This document shows, in pieces, positions 10,801 to 21,724 of a DNA stretch of 64,000 nt. The notes below the pieces were generated by a model, which worked only from the letters and a program-made list of their open reading frames with translations, had not been told where the DNA came from and did no database searches. Each line of letters begins with the position of its first letter. Position 1 is the stretch's first letter. This stretch comes from Adenanthera pavonina. Lineage: Eukaryota > Streptophyta > Magnoliopsida > Fabales > Fabaceae. Where the stretch lies: assembly GCA_026686845.1 (NCBI GenBank), contig JAIVEN010000008.1, positions 38,754,501-38,818,500 of the forward strand. Direction: 5' to 3'. Position numbers and translations under genes: made by a program.

Positions 10801-13800
10801 TTAAGGTCTCCTTTGACCGTCTGAACATCTTTTTGCTTGAGGATGAGACAGAAAATGATAATATTAGTAGAAATGCATATACAAGTTCAGTTAACAGCAT
10901 CACGATTCAGGCAGGTAACTTCACTTGGGATCAAGCATTATCGTCTCCAACTTTAAGAGATGTGAATGTACAAATCAAACAGGGTCAGAAAATTGCAGTT
11001 TGTGGGCCAGTTGGAGCTGGGAAATCATCTCTCTTATATGCAATACTTGGAGAGATACCGAAAATTTCAGGAACTGTAAGTTTTTAGCTGAGAAAGTTTA
11101 CCTTATTATCATGTCAAACTGATTTCAATGATCTCATGATTTCTTATTTTCATGGTGACGAAAAAAAGGTCAATGTAGGGGGAACTCTCACTTACGTTTC
11201 TCAAACTTCGTGGATCCAAAGTGGGACTATACGTGATAATATACTCTATGGGAAGCCAATGGACAAGATTAGATATGAGAATGCCATTAATGTTTGTGCC
11301 TTCGATAAGGATATTAATAGCTTTATCCATGGAGATCTTACAGAAATAGGTCAACGGGGGGTTAACATGAGTGGAGGACAAAGGCAAAGGATTCAACTTG
11401 CTCGTGCTGTCTATAATGATGCTGATATCTATCTTCTTGATGACCCTTTTAGTGCAGTTGATGCACATACTGCTGCTATTTTGTTCCACGTAAAAAGAAA
11501 CACTTTTAGAATATTTGCATGCTGGAATTGAAAAGCATTAATCTCAATACGTTCTATTTATCTAATTCAAGTTATGTGATTGCAGGATTGTGTCATGACA
11601 GCTCTAAAAGCTAAAACAGTCATTTTAGTCACTCATCAAGTCGAATTTCTCTCAGAGGTTGATACAATTCTAGTAAGTTATCTCATTGCAAATCTACACT
11701 TTCGTTTAGGGCTTTGAGTAAAACTCGTATATATAAACAGTTTATGAAACTTCAGGTAATGGAGGGAGGGAAAGTTACTCAATCAGGTGGCTATGAGGAT
11801 CTGTTGACAATTGGGACAGCCTTTGAACAACTAGTGAATGCTCATAAAGATGCATTAATTGAGGTGGATCAAAATAATGAAAACCAAATGGATCCTGAAA
11901 TAGTAGAAATAGATCAGCCAGAGGAGGCACATGGATTTTATCTTGGGAGAGATAAGATTGAGGCTGAAATTTGTGCCAAGGGTCAACTTACCCAAGAAGA
12001 AGAAAAGGAGATTGGTGATGTTGGCTGGCAGCCATACTGGGACTATATCTCTATCTCAAGAGGGTCATTGCTACTATCTTTGAAGTTATTAGCAGCATTT
12101 GCTTTTGTTGCTTTGCAGGCTGCCGCAACATTTTGGCTGGCTCTAGCCATTGAAATCCCAAAAGTAACTACTACCATTTTGGTTGGAGTTTACACAATTA
12201 TTTCATTTCTTAGTGTTGTCTGTGTATATCTAAGAGATTTTTGTGCTGCATATCTTGGGTTAAAAGCTTCTAAGGCCTTCTTTTCTGATTTCACTAACAC
12301 TATCTTCAATGCTCCAATGTTGTTCTTTGACTCAACCCCAGTGGGGCGAATATTAACTTGAGTAAGATTTCTTCGATTCCAACTAGAATAAATGTCTAAT
12401 CTATATCATTACTCTGTTTTTCAATGGTTGTAAATCTACTAATTCATTTATGAAACTAAAATCAATCTTTTTGGTGTAGGATTCATCAGATTTCAGTATC
12501 CTAGATTTCGATATACCCTTCTCCATGAACTTTTCAGTATCCACATTAATTGAACTTCTAGCAATCATTGGGATAATGGCTTCTGTCACATGGCAAGTCC
12601 TTATTGTTGCTGTTCCTGCCGTAGTGGCTTCACATTATATTCAGGTTTGTCTTGTTTCTTTCTATTTCTCATTCTCTAGTCTTGTTCTAATTCCGGACCT
12701 TTTAACGTGGTTTTCTTTTGTGTGGCCTCAAGGGTTATTATCAATCTTCTGCACGGGAACTAACAAGAATTAATGGAACCACAAAAGCTCCAGTCATGAG
12801 TTTTACATCTGAGACATCACTTGGAGTAGTAACAATAAGAGCTTTCAACATGGGGGATAGATTTTTCCAAGACTGCCTAAAGCTTGTGGACACAGATGCA
12901 ACACTCTTCTTTCATTCTAATGCTTCCATGGAATGGTTGGTTTTAAGGATAGAAGCACTTTAGAATTTGACACTCTTCACTTATGCTCTTTTGCTAGTTT
13001 TACTTCCAAAAGGAGTCTTGGTTCCTGGTAAATTCGCATCACAAATTAGATTATAATACATTATACATCCAACTAAAAATGTCCATTATTGTTCACATGC
13101 AAATAATTCATGCCACACGTTATGTATCTGCAGGCCTTGTGGGGCTTTCTCTTTCATATGCTTTGGCACTTACAGCAGCCCAAATTTTTTTGACAAGATG
13201 GTTTTGCCACTTATCAAATTATATTATCTCAATTGAAAGAATCAAGGAATTTATACATATACCCGCAGAGCCTCCTTCCATTGTTGAGAACAATAGATCT
13301 CCATCTTCTTGGCCTTCCAAGGGTAGGATAGATCTTCAAGACCTAAAGGTAACAAAAAGTATTACATGCATACCTCTTGATCTTAGTCACTCTATTCTCA
13401 CTATTTTAAATATATGACTTCAGATCAGATATAGTCCAGATGCTCCATTAGTATTGAAGGGGATCACTTGCACTTTTGACGAAGGGAATCGAGTGGGAGT
13501 TGTAGGAAGGACTGGAAGTGGAAAAACCACACTTATAAGTGCCTTGTTCCATTTAGTTGAGCCTGCAGGTGGAAATATTCTTATAGATGGCTTGAACATA
13601 TGCTCAATAGGGCTCAAAGACTTGAGAATGAAGTTAAGCATCATTCCACAAGAACCAACTCTTTTCAGAGGCAGTATTAGAACCAACTTGGATCCTCTTG
13701 GCCTGTACACTGACGATGAAATATGGAAGGTGAATAATTTAGCTCCACCATTGGATAATAAATTACTCTACCTTGACCATATCAAAGAACACAAGTTTGA

Positions 13801-14596
13801 TTGGTTTTGCTTTTTAATAGGCTTTGGAGAAATGTCAGCTAAAGACAACAGTTAGCAGCCTACCTAAATTGCTGGATTCTTCCGGTGAGTTAAATACAAT
13901 AACTTGAGGTTATGTTTGGACTATATATAGTAGAAAGGAAGGGAAAGTTTCATTCAAACTTTTTCTTTGTTTGAAGGTTATCAAGATAATGAAGAATTTT
14001 TAACTGTCCATTCAATGTCTTCCAAAAACTTTATGGCAATGCTGTTCATGGTTATGTACTAATTTTGAAATATTCCTTAATGTCGTAAATTTTTTTATTC
14101 AAGAAAATAAATCCTCTTTTGAATAATTTAACAGTGAGCGACGAAGGTGAAAATTGGAGCGTAGGACAGCGCCAACTCTTTTGTCTTGGAAGAGTTCTTC
14201 TCAAAAGGAACAGAATTCTTGTACTGGATGAAGCTACTGCTTCCATCGACTGTACCACAGATGCCATTCTTCAACAAGTTATAAGGCAAGAATTTGCAAA
14301 ATGCACAGTTATAACCGTTGCTCATAGAGTTCCAACTGTAATAGATAGTGACATGGTCATGGTCCTCTCTTATGGTAAGCTGGCTTTTTCCCTCCGGCTC
14401 TTAATATGCTCCTCTTCTGTCCACACTAACTCAATATGATTGGACCCATTTTTTGGTGAATTTAGGGGAACTGGTTGAGTATGATGAGCCTTCAAAGCTT
14501 ATGAAGACAAACTCTTCATTTTCTAAGCTGGTGGCTGAATATTGGTCCTCCCGCAAGAGAAATTCCTCCCAAAGTGTAAGCATGCATCAAAATTAG
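7896..14596 (+). pseudogene. ABCC8-like (MRP-type) full-size ABC transporter pseudogene A1
   Basis: The family exports glutathione conjugates and other organic anions across the vacuolar or plasma membrane. I rebuilt twelve exons, all with GT-AG borders and matching phases: 7896-7932, 9127-11075, 11169-11489, 11586-11672, 11756-12361, 12480-12644, 12733-13027, 13134-13348, 13424-13729, 13821-13884, 14135-14374, 14466-14596. The sum is 4416 nt, or 1471 residues, normal for the family. Order: TMD0 (about 25-190), TMD1, NBD1 with Walker A GPVGAGKSS (639-647) and MSGGQ, TMD2, NBD2 with GRTGSGKTT, WSVGQRQ, LVLDEATAS and VAHR. No frameshift is seen, but there are four in-frame stops: TGA 9612, TGA 10692, TGA 12359 (last codon of exon 5) and TAG 12961. 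A 12-bp repeat at the start gives MDSK-MDS. Assigned to the ABCC8/ABCC15-like clade from remembered family motifs. Confidence 0.88.
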
Positions 14597-15637
14597 CATA
14601 TGTTTTGGTCCAAAAATGCTTCTAGGAGAACAAATTTTTTTTGCAAATTATTTTCCTATTGTTACAGCGGACACACTATTGTGCTGTAATTGCAAATTTA
14701 TGTACAACTAGCATAGCTCCAGTGCATTTTACAAGAATCGTCAAACTTGAGCTTAGAAATTGAGCCAAGCATTATAGGGAGGATGCAAACTTTTCAAAAG
14801 AATATAAGAAATTGGAATAAATAGTAAATTAATAGTGATACTTTGTACTCTACTTTTGTATGTACATTGATTTTTTTAGTAGTTTTAATTATTTTTTGTT
14901 TTAAAATAAATAAAACACATAAAAATACTCAACCATTTGTAGAATGGAAATTCCTTCAGTCTCTCTCCCATCCCATCAAAATTTGGAAAGAATGAAAAAT
15001 ACTGTGTAGAATGGAAAATCAAAGAATATGAAAGACTTAATCATAAGGGAGGATATATACTTGGTGGGAACATAAGTGCATCTACTTGAAACACCATGTG
15101 ACGAAATTCTAAATTTGTATAAAAAGCCAAAGAAGACGAGATAAGTTAAGAAAAAGGATAAGGCATGAACGGTGGAGGAAAAAACATTGGCAAAACACAA
15201 TCTTTGAGTGACATTCTCTCTGTCTTTTCTTCTGTCTTTGTCTTTCCTTCTATTTAGAACTTGAATGTGATTATTTATAATATCATCTGAATGTGGAAAG
15301 TAATGGATTTGACGATGATATTGAAACAAGCTGCATCACTATAAGAGGGGTTATCTGATATGGGTCTCCATCAGATTAAATTAATGTTATTATTTCTAAA
15401 AAACGTAGTCTACATAAGGTTGTGCCCAAAATTGATGGATCATACAGGTATGGTCCACGTCAAGTTGTGACTAGAATTGATGGATCATGGGGGGAAGTAC
15501 ATAACATATACAAAACAAGTATTGTTTCCACCTCATTAAATATTCATGTTCTCTTCCAAGCTAGCTGGCTTCATCCTCTTCAAAACCCAGTCGCTGTTTT
15601 TGCTTTGAAGGTGTCAGATCAACCCCAAGCTCTGAAA
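14597..15637. other. A1-B1 spacer with the B1 leader
   Basis: No gene seen. The last 120 bases are the B-type leader, aligning with those of A1, A2 and L0. The matching spacer at 54356-55395 differs at only about three places, one of them a 2-base indel at about 15203. The minus-strand open frames are chance frames. Confidence 0.6.
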
Positions 15638-16750
15638 ATGGACTCCTTTGCCTGCTCACTAGCTATAGTACTACACTTATCATGCATTCTTTTTTTTTTT
15701 TTGTTTCCATTTCTCCTTGCTCTCGGTCTGTTTTAATATGCAAACTCTTAACTCGAATCTTCTTCTAAAGTCGAAGATAATGAATTGAATGAAAACTATA
15801 TACTTATTTCATACATATGCTCAACATTTTGTGTATACAAGATAAAGTTATATTGAACGTATTGTATCAGTACTTTGTGTTCACCATGTTCATATATCCT
15901 CAACTTCAGAATATTGGAATTAAGAAACACTAATATTTTGACCTTGTTTCTGTGTGCCAGTTCCTTCCTTCCTTCTTTCTTTTCTGGTTTATGTCTCCAG
16001 CTCTTTCAATCTATGATGCTAGTTTCCTTAAGAGTTATAGAATAGATCTTCTCCTGAGATTCCGTGAAAAAGAAAGATTTGGGAGTTTTCAACTTTCAAA
16101 ATTACTTTCAAGGTCCAACGTTGTTGGTTTCAATGCTTTCAATCTCTCTTTTCAGCTGTAAGTTATGAACTTTTCTTTAAATTAGAGAAGATTTAGAAAT
16201 TCTGGGTTTGTATGGGCTACATTTCACTCATATTGATTATTCAATGGAAAGCTTCCTTTCTCACCCTTCCTCCTACGTGCGTGCATTTCTTATTTGTTTA
16301 TGGGTTGGACCCCTCAACCTTGCCATACATCTTGGAAGTTTTATGCTAACTCCATTTTGAAATGATTGTTGTGTTATGCATATAGATTAAAAAAAATATT
16401 AAATAGTGGACATGGTAACAAAGTTCAATAATATCTATTTTGTTGTATTAAATTTCACTTGGCTCTACTTACCATCATTTTCATTAATTAAAGAAAATAT
16501 GGTGTAAAAATAATTAATGCTTCGTTAAAATTTTAAAACAGAAATAATTTTTTTAAAATTAAAATTCTAGATTGATAATTATTTTTAAATTGAGGAAGTG
16601 CTTTATAAAAATATACCATTTGATGAATGTGTAAAATATTTAAAATGTAGTATTTAAAAGATTTTTTTTAAAAGAAAAAATCTGCATCAGACAAACCTCT
16701 TGAACAAGAGATGATATTTTTTCTATGAAAATCTTCAAACAAAAAATATT

Positions 16751-17633
16751 GGGGCAATAAAAGTTAGAGACCAAAATGACAAGTTAATTACAATTTTAGT
16801 CTAAAATATTTCAAAATTCTAATAATATACTTAAAGTCGTTAAGTGATTAAAAATAAGATTGAAGTTACAAAAATTTTGGAAAATCAATATGAAAATTTT
16901 CACAAGTCAGTGTCAAATTTGTGAAGATCATTGTAAAATTCCTAGAAGTGAGAAGTGAAATTTTAGTTCATTTTCATTGTTCAATGTAAAATCCTTGAAG
17001 ATTATTGTGAAAATGTTTAAAAATCAGTGTTAAACTTAGGTAAGTGATAAGTAAAATTCTTTAGTTTAATTTTGTTGTTCATAATAAAACCTTGGAAGAT
17101 TAGTGTAAAAATTTTAACTAATTTTTCAGGATTCTATATAAAACAATGAAAATGAACTAAAAAATTTTACTTTTAGGAATTTTATACTAATTTTCCCAAA
17201 TATGACACAAAAATATAAAAATTTTAATGGCAAAATTGGGTTTGATACTAAAAAATTAAAATAATTGGTTTTTTTTAATTAAATTTTGAAAAAAATTCAA
17301 TTCTCGCAAAAAATTATCAATTCTCACTTGGCAATGTTTAATTCTCACTTGATAACAAAAAATCGATTCTTAAATGAAAATTTTCAATTCTTAGAAAGAT
17401 TCAATTCTAACCTTAAAATAAGATAAACTTTGGTTCTATTTCCCGAATATTTTACTTTTTTGGTCTTTTTTCCCCTCAATTTTTCCAATTTAAATCTACT
17501 CTTCCAAAATTTTATTAACTTCAATTTCATTTTTTATCACTTAAGGAGCTTAGATCTATTATTAAAACTTTGGAATGTTTTGGCCTAAGATTACAATTAA
17601 TTTGTCATTTTAGTCTCTAACAATTATTCCTCC
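16751..17633. mobile_element. Mutator-like TIR element (non-autonomous) with 9-bp TSD
   Basis: The ends are long inverted repeats of about 135 bp: 16751-16885 (ggggcaataaaagttagaga...) against the reverse complement of 17500-17633. The element is flanked on both sides by the 9-bp direct repeat aaaaatatt (16742-16750 and 17634-17642). Long inverted repeats plus a 9-bp target duplication are the mark of Mutator-like elements. The 883-bp body has no coding potential. It lies in intron 1 of B1, and the same insertion is in B2 (56509-57409), so it is older than the B1/B2 split. Confidence 0.82.
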
Positions 17634-17803
17634 AAAAATATTTGAAGCGATTTTTTGTTTTGTTCAAAATTTGAAGCGAATGTTGTTGTTGTTTAATGGA
17701 TCGAACCCGGGACTTGTTAATGATCAACTTTACGTTCCTGGATTGTTCCAATCACAGCTTCAATATCTTAATTTATGGGCTTTTTAGGTGATTTGGTGTT
17801 GGC

Positions 17804-18050
17804 TGTTAGAGTATGTAATACATATGAATATATGGGCCGAGAAGAAGCCCAGGCCTACATACTTGAAAGTCTATAGTCCATAATCAAAACTGAAGCAGGT
17901 TAGAGAGTCCTGGGTTGAGAAGTCGATATTGTATAAGTGAAAAATTGATGTAATCTTTGTACACCAAAAAGAACTGAATGAAAGTGATCCAAAATAATCA
18001 TTTCAAGCTCAAGCTCAAGCTCAAGCTCAAGCTCAAGCTCCATGCAATTT
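17804..18050 (+). repeat. Possible solo LTR or LTR fragment
   Basis: tgttagagtatgtaatac (17804) followed by a stretch ending gtacaccaaaaagaactgaa and tgaaagtgatccaaaa resembles the start and the R-U5 end of short plant copia LTRs. No target duplication or matching second LTR was found. The duplicated copy lies at about 57591-57800. Confidence 0.3.
18003..18040 (+). repeat. Hexamer microsatellite (TCAAGC)n
   Basis: Six units of a TCAAGC hexamer plus a remainder occur here. The matching place in the second block (about 57780-57797) has about two to three units, so the array length differs between copies. Confidence 0.9.
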
Positions 18051-20262
18051 TGTTTTTATTTCTATAGTATTTTTTCACATATTTCAATAGGATTTAAATG
18101 TTACAAAGAGAAATATAAGTTCGAATGTATCACTAGAAAAAATATTTCTTCCATGTGTGGATTGGTTCTTGTTTCTTGTCACACCATAAAGTTATCAATG
18201 GCATCCTCTTGTTTGAAAGGTGTTTGATATAATGATTAACCTATGTTTAGTTTCTTGTTGTATAACTTTCAGCTGTCACTCAAATAAGGTTTCTTTTTCT
18301 GATATTTTGCTAGTGTAAATCTTAAATTTCAAATATTTTGGAGGGTAATTGAAGTTGTTGTTGACCAGAAAGGCAATTAGTAAATTTTATCAACAACATA
18401 TAAAACAAGAATGCAAGTGTTATTTGTGACTGTTCTTTGTAACTTTCTCTTCTTTCTCGGCAACCGAACGAACACAAAAACAATGACCATTGCTTGTTTC
18501 ACTTTGACTGCATATGCAGGGGGCATCGCAGAGATCTGATATAGAGATTTCAGCCTTACTTCAATTTGCAACCAAAGGATAGCAATAGACCTAGTAAATA
18601 TGCTATTCCTGTTAGTTCTCTATTTATCTTTGCGCATCACTTGGGTAAGAAAGATTCCTGCAAGTGATAGTTTTGGAAAGAGATGGGTTTTCACAGCAGC
18701 CTTAGCGTGTTGTGCTCTTATTGGCATAGCTTATTTCAGTATGGGTTTGTGGGATTCCATTGCCAAAACCAGTAACTTCAATAGGCTGAACTGGTTGGTT
18801 TACATCATCAGAGGACTAGTTTGGATTTCTTCAACAGTTTCTTTGCTTGCTCAGAAATCCAAATGGATAAAAATTTTGAACTCTCTTTGGTGGGTTTCTT
18901 TATTTACTTTGGTTTCTGCTCTAAATATAGAAATTTTGTTCAAAAGGCAAGAACTTCAAATTTTTTATGTGGTGCAATGGCCTATACAACTATTACTTGT
19001 CTTTTGTGCTTTCCAAAACCTTGGTTACTATATCTCTCACCACATCCCAAAAGAAACCAATTTATCTAAACCTCTTTTGGGTTCAAAGGCAGAAAATAAT
19101 AGAACAAAAGTAGGCCGTGCAACATTTCTTAGCAAACTGAGTTTCTCTTGGATCAATCCTATGCTCAGTTCGGGTTACCCAAAGCCTCTAGCTCTTGAAG
19201 ACATCCCTTCTCTTGCTTCTGAAGACGAATCTCATATAGCTTACCAAAAATTTGCTCATGCATGGATGCTTTTGAGGGAGGGGAAAAACAACAGTACCAA
19301 AAACTTGGTCCTCTTGTCCATTGCCAAAATGTACTTAAAAGAGAACTTCCTAATAGCAATTTATGCATTTCTCAGGACAATTTCTCTGGTACTTTCTCCT
19401 TTACTACTCTATGCTTTTGTAAACTACACAAGTCACCATGAGAAAGACATGCAAGAAGGCCTTTACTTGGTGGGGTACCCTATTATCACCAAGCTGGTTG
19501 AGTCTTTCTGCCAGAGGCATTGGTTCTTTAATGCAAGGAGATCAGGAATGAAGATGAGATCGGCTCTAACGGTTGCTGTCTATAAAAAGCAGCTGAAGCT
19601 TTCAAGTTCAGCTAAGAGAAGGCACTCAACTGGGGAGATTGTGAGCTACATTACAGTTGATGCCTATAGAATGGGTGATTTTCCATGGTGGTTTCATCTG
19701 ACATGGTCAAGCTCATTGCAACTTCTTCTTGGTATTGTGGTTCTTTTTGGTGTTGTGGGTATCGGTGCACTTCCTGGCTTAGTCCCTCTTCTTATATGTG
19801 GCCTTCTCAATGAACCAACTTGGATCGTCTTGGTCTGTACACTGACGATGAAATATGGAAGGTGAATAATTTAGCTTCACCATTGCATAATAAATTACTC
19901 TACATTTTCTTCCTCGTTTTCTCCCTTGACCATATCAAAGAACACAAGTTTGATTGGTTTTGCTCTTTAATAGGCTTTGGGGAAATGTCAACTAAAGACA
20001 ACAGTTAGCAGCCTACCTAAATTGCTGGATTCTTCCGCTGAGTTAAATGCAATAACTTGAGGTTATGTTTGGACTGGGGATTGTGGGAATATAAGGAAGA
20101 GAAGGGAAGGTTTCGTTGAAATTTTATTCTTTTGTTTGGAAGTTACAGATATGGAAGGAACTTTTATGCTGAGTTCCTCTTCTGCTCTTAACTCCCAAAC
20201 TTCTTGAACCTTGGATTAGATCAAGCAACTTTAAGGTAATGTTGTTTATGGATCTTTTATGG

Positions 20263-20448
20263 TCTGTTTGTTTTAAGGGATTTGGAGGAGAGGGCAATTT
20301 TCTCTCCACTCCCCTCCTCTCCCTCCCCTCTAAGGAGGAAAGTCTTACAGGGGTGGGAAAGTGTTCCCCTCCCCTTGTTTGGTTTAGACAAAAAGAAAAT
20401 ATGAGAGGGAAAATCTCACTACCCCCCTCCCCCAACCAAACAACCCTA
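20263..20448. mobile_element. MITE-like insertion in intron 10 of B1
   Basis: A purine-rich arm (gtttgttttaagggatttgg) and a pyrimidine-rich arm ending cccaaccaaacaaccctaaa form an imperfect inverted pair. The block is present in B1 and B2 (63184-63372) but missing from intron 10 of A1 and A2, so it entered the B lineage before B1 and B2 separated. It is about 185 bp long with no coding potential. Confidence 0.5.
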
Positions 20449-21499
20449 AAGGATTATAAGCACTGGTTTTGAAGTGTTTTTAATCACATCAAGTTTTTTT
20501 TAATTTAATATGGCTAAAGAAATCCAATTCTAACTAATTGATAGTAAGCGATGATGGCGATAATTGGAGTGTAGGACAGCATCAACTCTTTTGCCTTGGG
20601 AGAGTTCTTCTCAGAAGGAACAAAATTCTTGTGTTGGCTGAAGCCACTGCTTCCATTGACTCCACCACAGATGCCATTCTTCAACAAGTTATCAGGCAAG
20701 AATTTGCAGAATGCACAGTTAAGCTGTAATTGACAGTGACATGGTCATGGTTCTCTCTTATGGTAAGCTGGTTCTACTCTCCTTCTTTGGATGTACTCTA
20801 CTTTTGTCCACAAACTCAATATCATTGCAGATAATGATGAAAATGGATCTACCCTTTGGTTTTTGATTGCTTGGTGACAATAGGGGAAGTGGTGGAGTAT
20901 GATGAGCCTTCAGAGCTTATGAACGCAAACTCTTCATTTTCTAAGCTGGTAGCTGAATATTGATCCTCCTGCAAGAGAAATTCCTTCCAAAGTGCTAGCA
21001 TGCATCATCATTAGCATTATGTTTTGGTCCAAAAATGCTTGTAAAAATGGAACTTTGCAACAATAGAAGTTTCATTGTTCATTTTAGGAAGCATTTATCC
21101 TTTTTTATGGGTCACCACATTTAAACTTATCATTAATGTATTATGAAACTTTCAATTACACCAAATGTCCAGTTGAATTTCACTTAAATTCTATTTTTCA
21201 ACAGCTGTTTTTTGTTTTCTTTTTAAGGTTTTCATAAATTATTATGACTTATAATTTAGAGGTGAATCTGCAATCGTGGGCCAAATTCAGATTTGAAAAG
21301 TACGTTTCATTTATTAAAGATTGTTGATTGTTTTCAAAGAGGATCATGATTTTACTTCCAAAACAATGGACATCAAACAACAATTAGCAGGTTTTTAACA
21401 CGATTGCTTTTTGTTTGCATGCATTCTACTCAACTTTTCTAAGTTGTAGAACAAACTTTTGACAATGACTTGCATAAATAAAAATATAATGGGTGAACG

Positions 21500-21556
21500 C
21501 AAGTTGGCTGGCAATGATACAACTCTATTCCCTAAGGTGTGGGTTCAAATTCTTCT
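21500..21556 (+). repeat. SINE-like head with B box
   Basis: gttggctggcaatg (about 21503) and gggttcaaattc (21541-21552) are spaced like the A and B boxes of a tRNA-derived SINE. The tail and target duplication are not evident. Confidence 0.3.
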
Positions 21557-21582
21557 ACCAATATGAGAATCTTATTAATGGA

Positions 21583-21724
21583 TAATTTGTAAATATTTTT
21601 ATATATGTTTTTTAAGTCTTGAAACATATCTTAACCTTAACTTTAATAAGCTTTAATTTGTAAATATTTTTATATATGTTTTTTAAGCCTTGAAACCTAT
21701 CTTAACCTTAACTTTAATAAGCTT
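21583..21724 (+). repeat. 71-bp tandem duplication, two units
   Basis: Units 21583-21653 and 21654-21724 are nearly identical, beginning taatttgtaaatattttta and ending in ttaataagct, with two or three differences. Confidence 0.9.

Larger units (their letters stand above)
15638..20963 (+). pseudogene. ABCC8-like pseudogene B1 with a 3.2-kb internal deletion
   Basis: Same exon plan as gene A. Exon 1 is 15638-15662 (MDSFACSL), but its donor reads CT instead of GT. Exon 2 begins at 18520 with a TGA at 18537-18539. At 19812/19813 exon 2 (end of TMD1) is joined directly to the last part of exon 9. The 3186 bp present in B2 (59547-62732) are missing, which removes all of NBD1, TMD2 and the NBD2 Walker A. 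The join is out of frame. Exon 10 (19974-20037) has its donor changed to CT. Exon 11 starts at 20545, has LVLAEATAS in place of LVLDEATAS, and carries a net 22-base loss that removes the H-loop. Exon 12 (20884-20963) ends early at TGA 20961. An open frame of 421 codons remains (18600-19865) and would encode only membrane segments. Confidence 0.87.
3853..21081. repeat. Segmental duplication, copy 1
   Basis: This block repeats in the same orientation at 43471-64000. The start-to-start distance is 39618 at the left edge, about 39758 through gene A, and about 39737 at the start of gene B. It contains part of the LTR, the retroelement remnant, gene A1, the A-B spacer, the Mutator-like element and gene B1. 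B1 lacks 3186 bp that B2 retains. Homology reaches the last base of the window (64000 pairs with 21081), so the right edge is not seen. Confidence 0.93.

Noticed and set aside
17697..17711. tRNA gene
   Set aside because: Only a B box is convincing. No acceptor stem or cloverleaf can be drawn around it.
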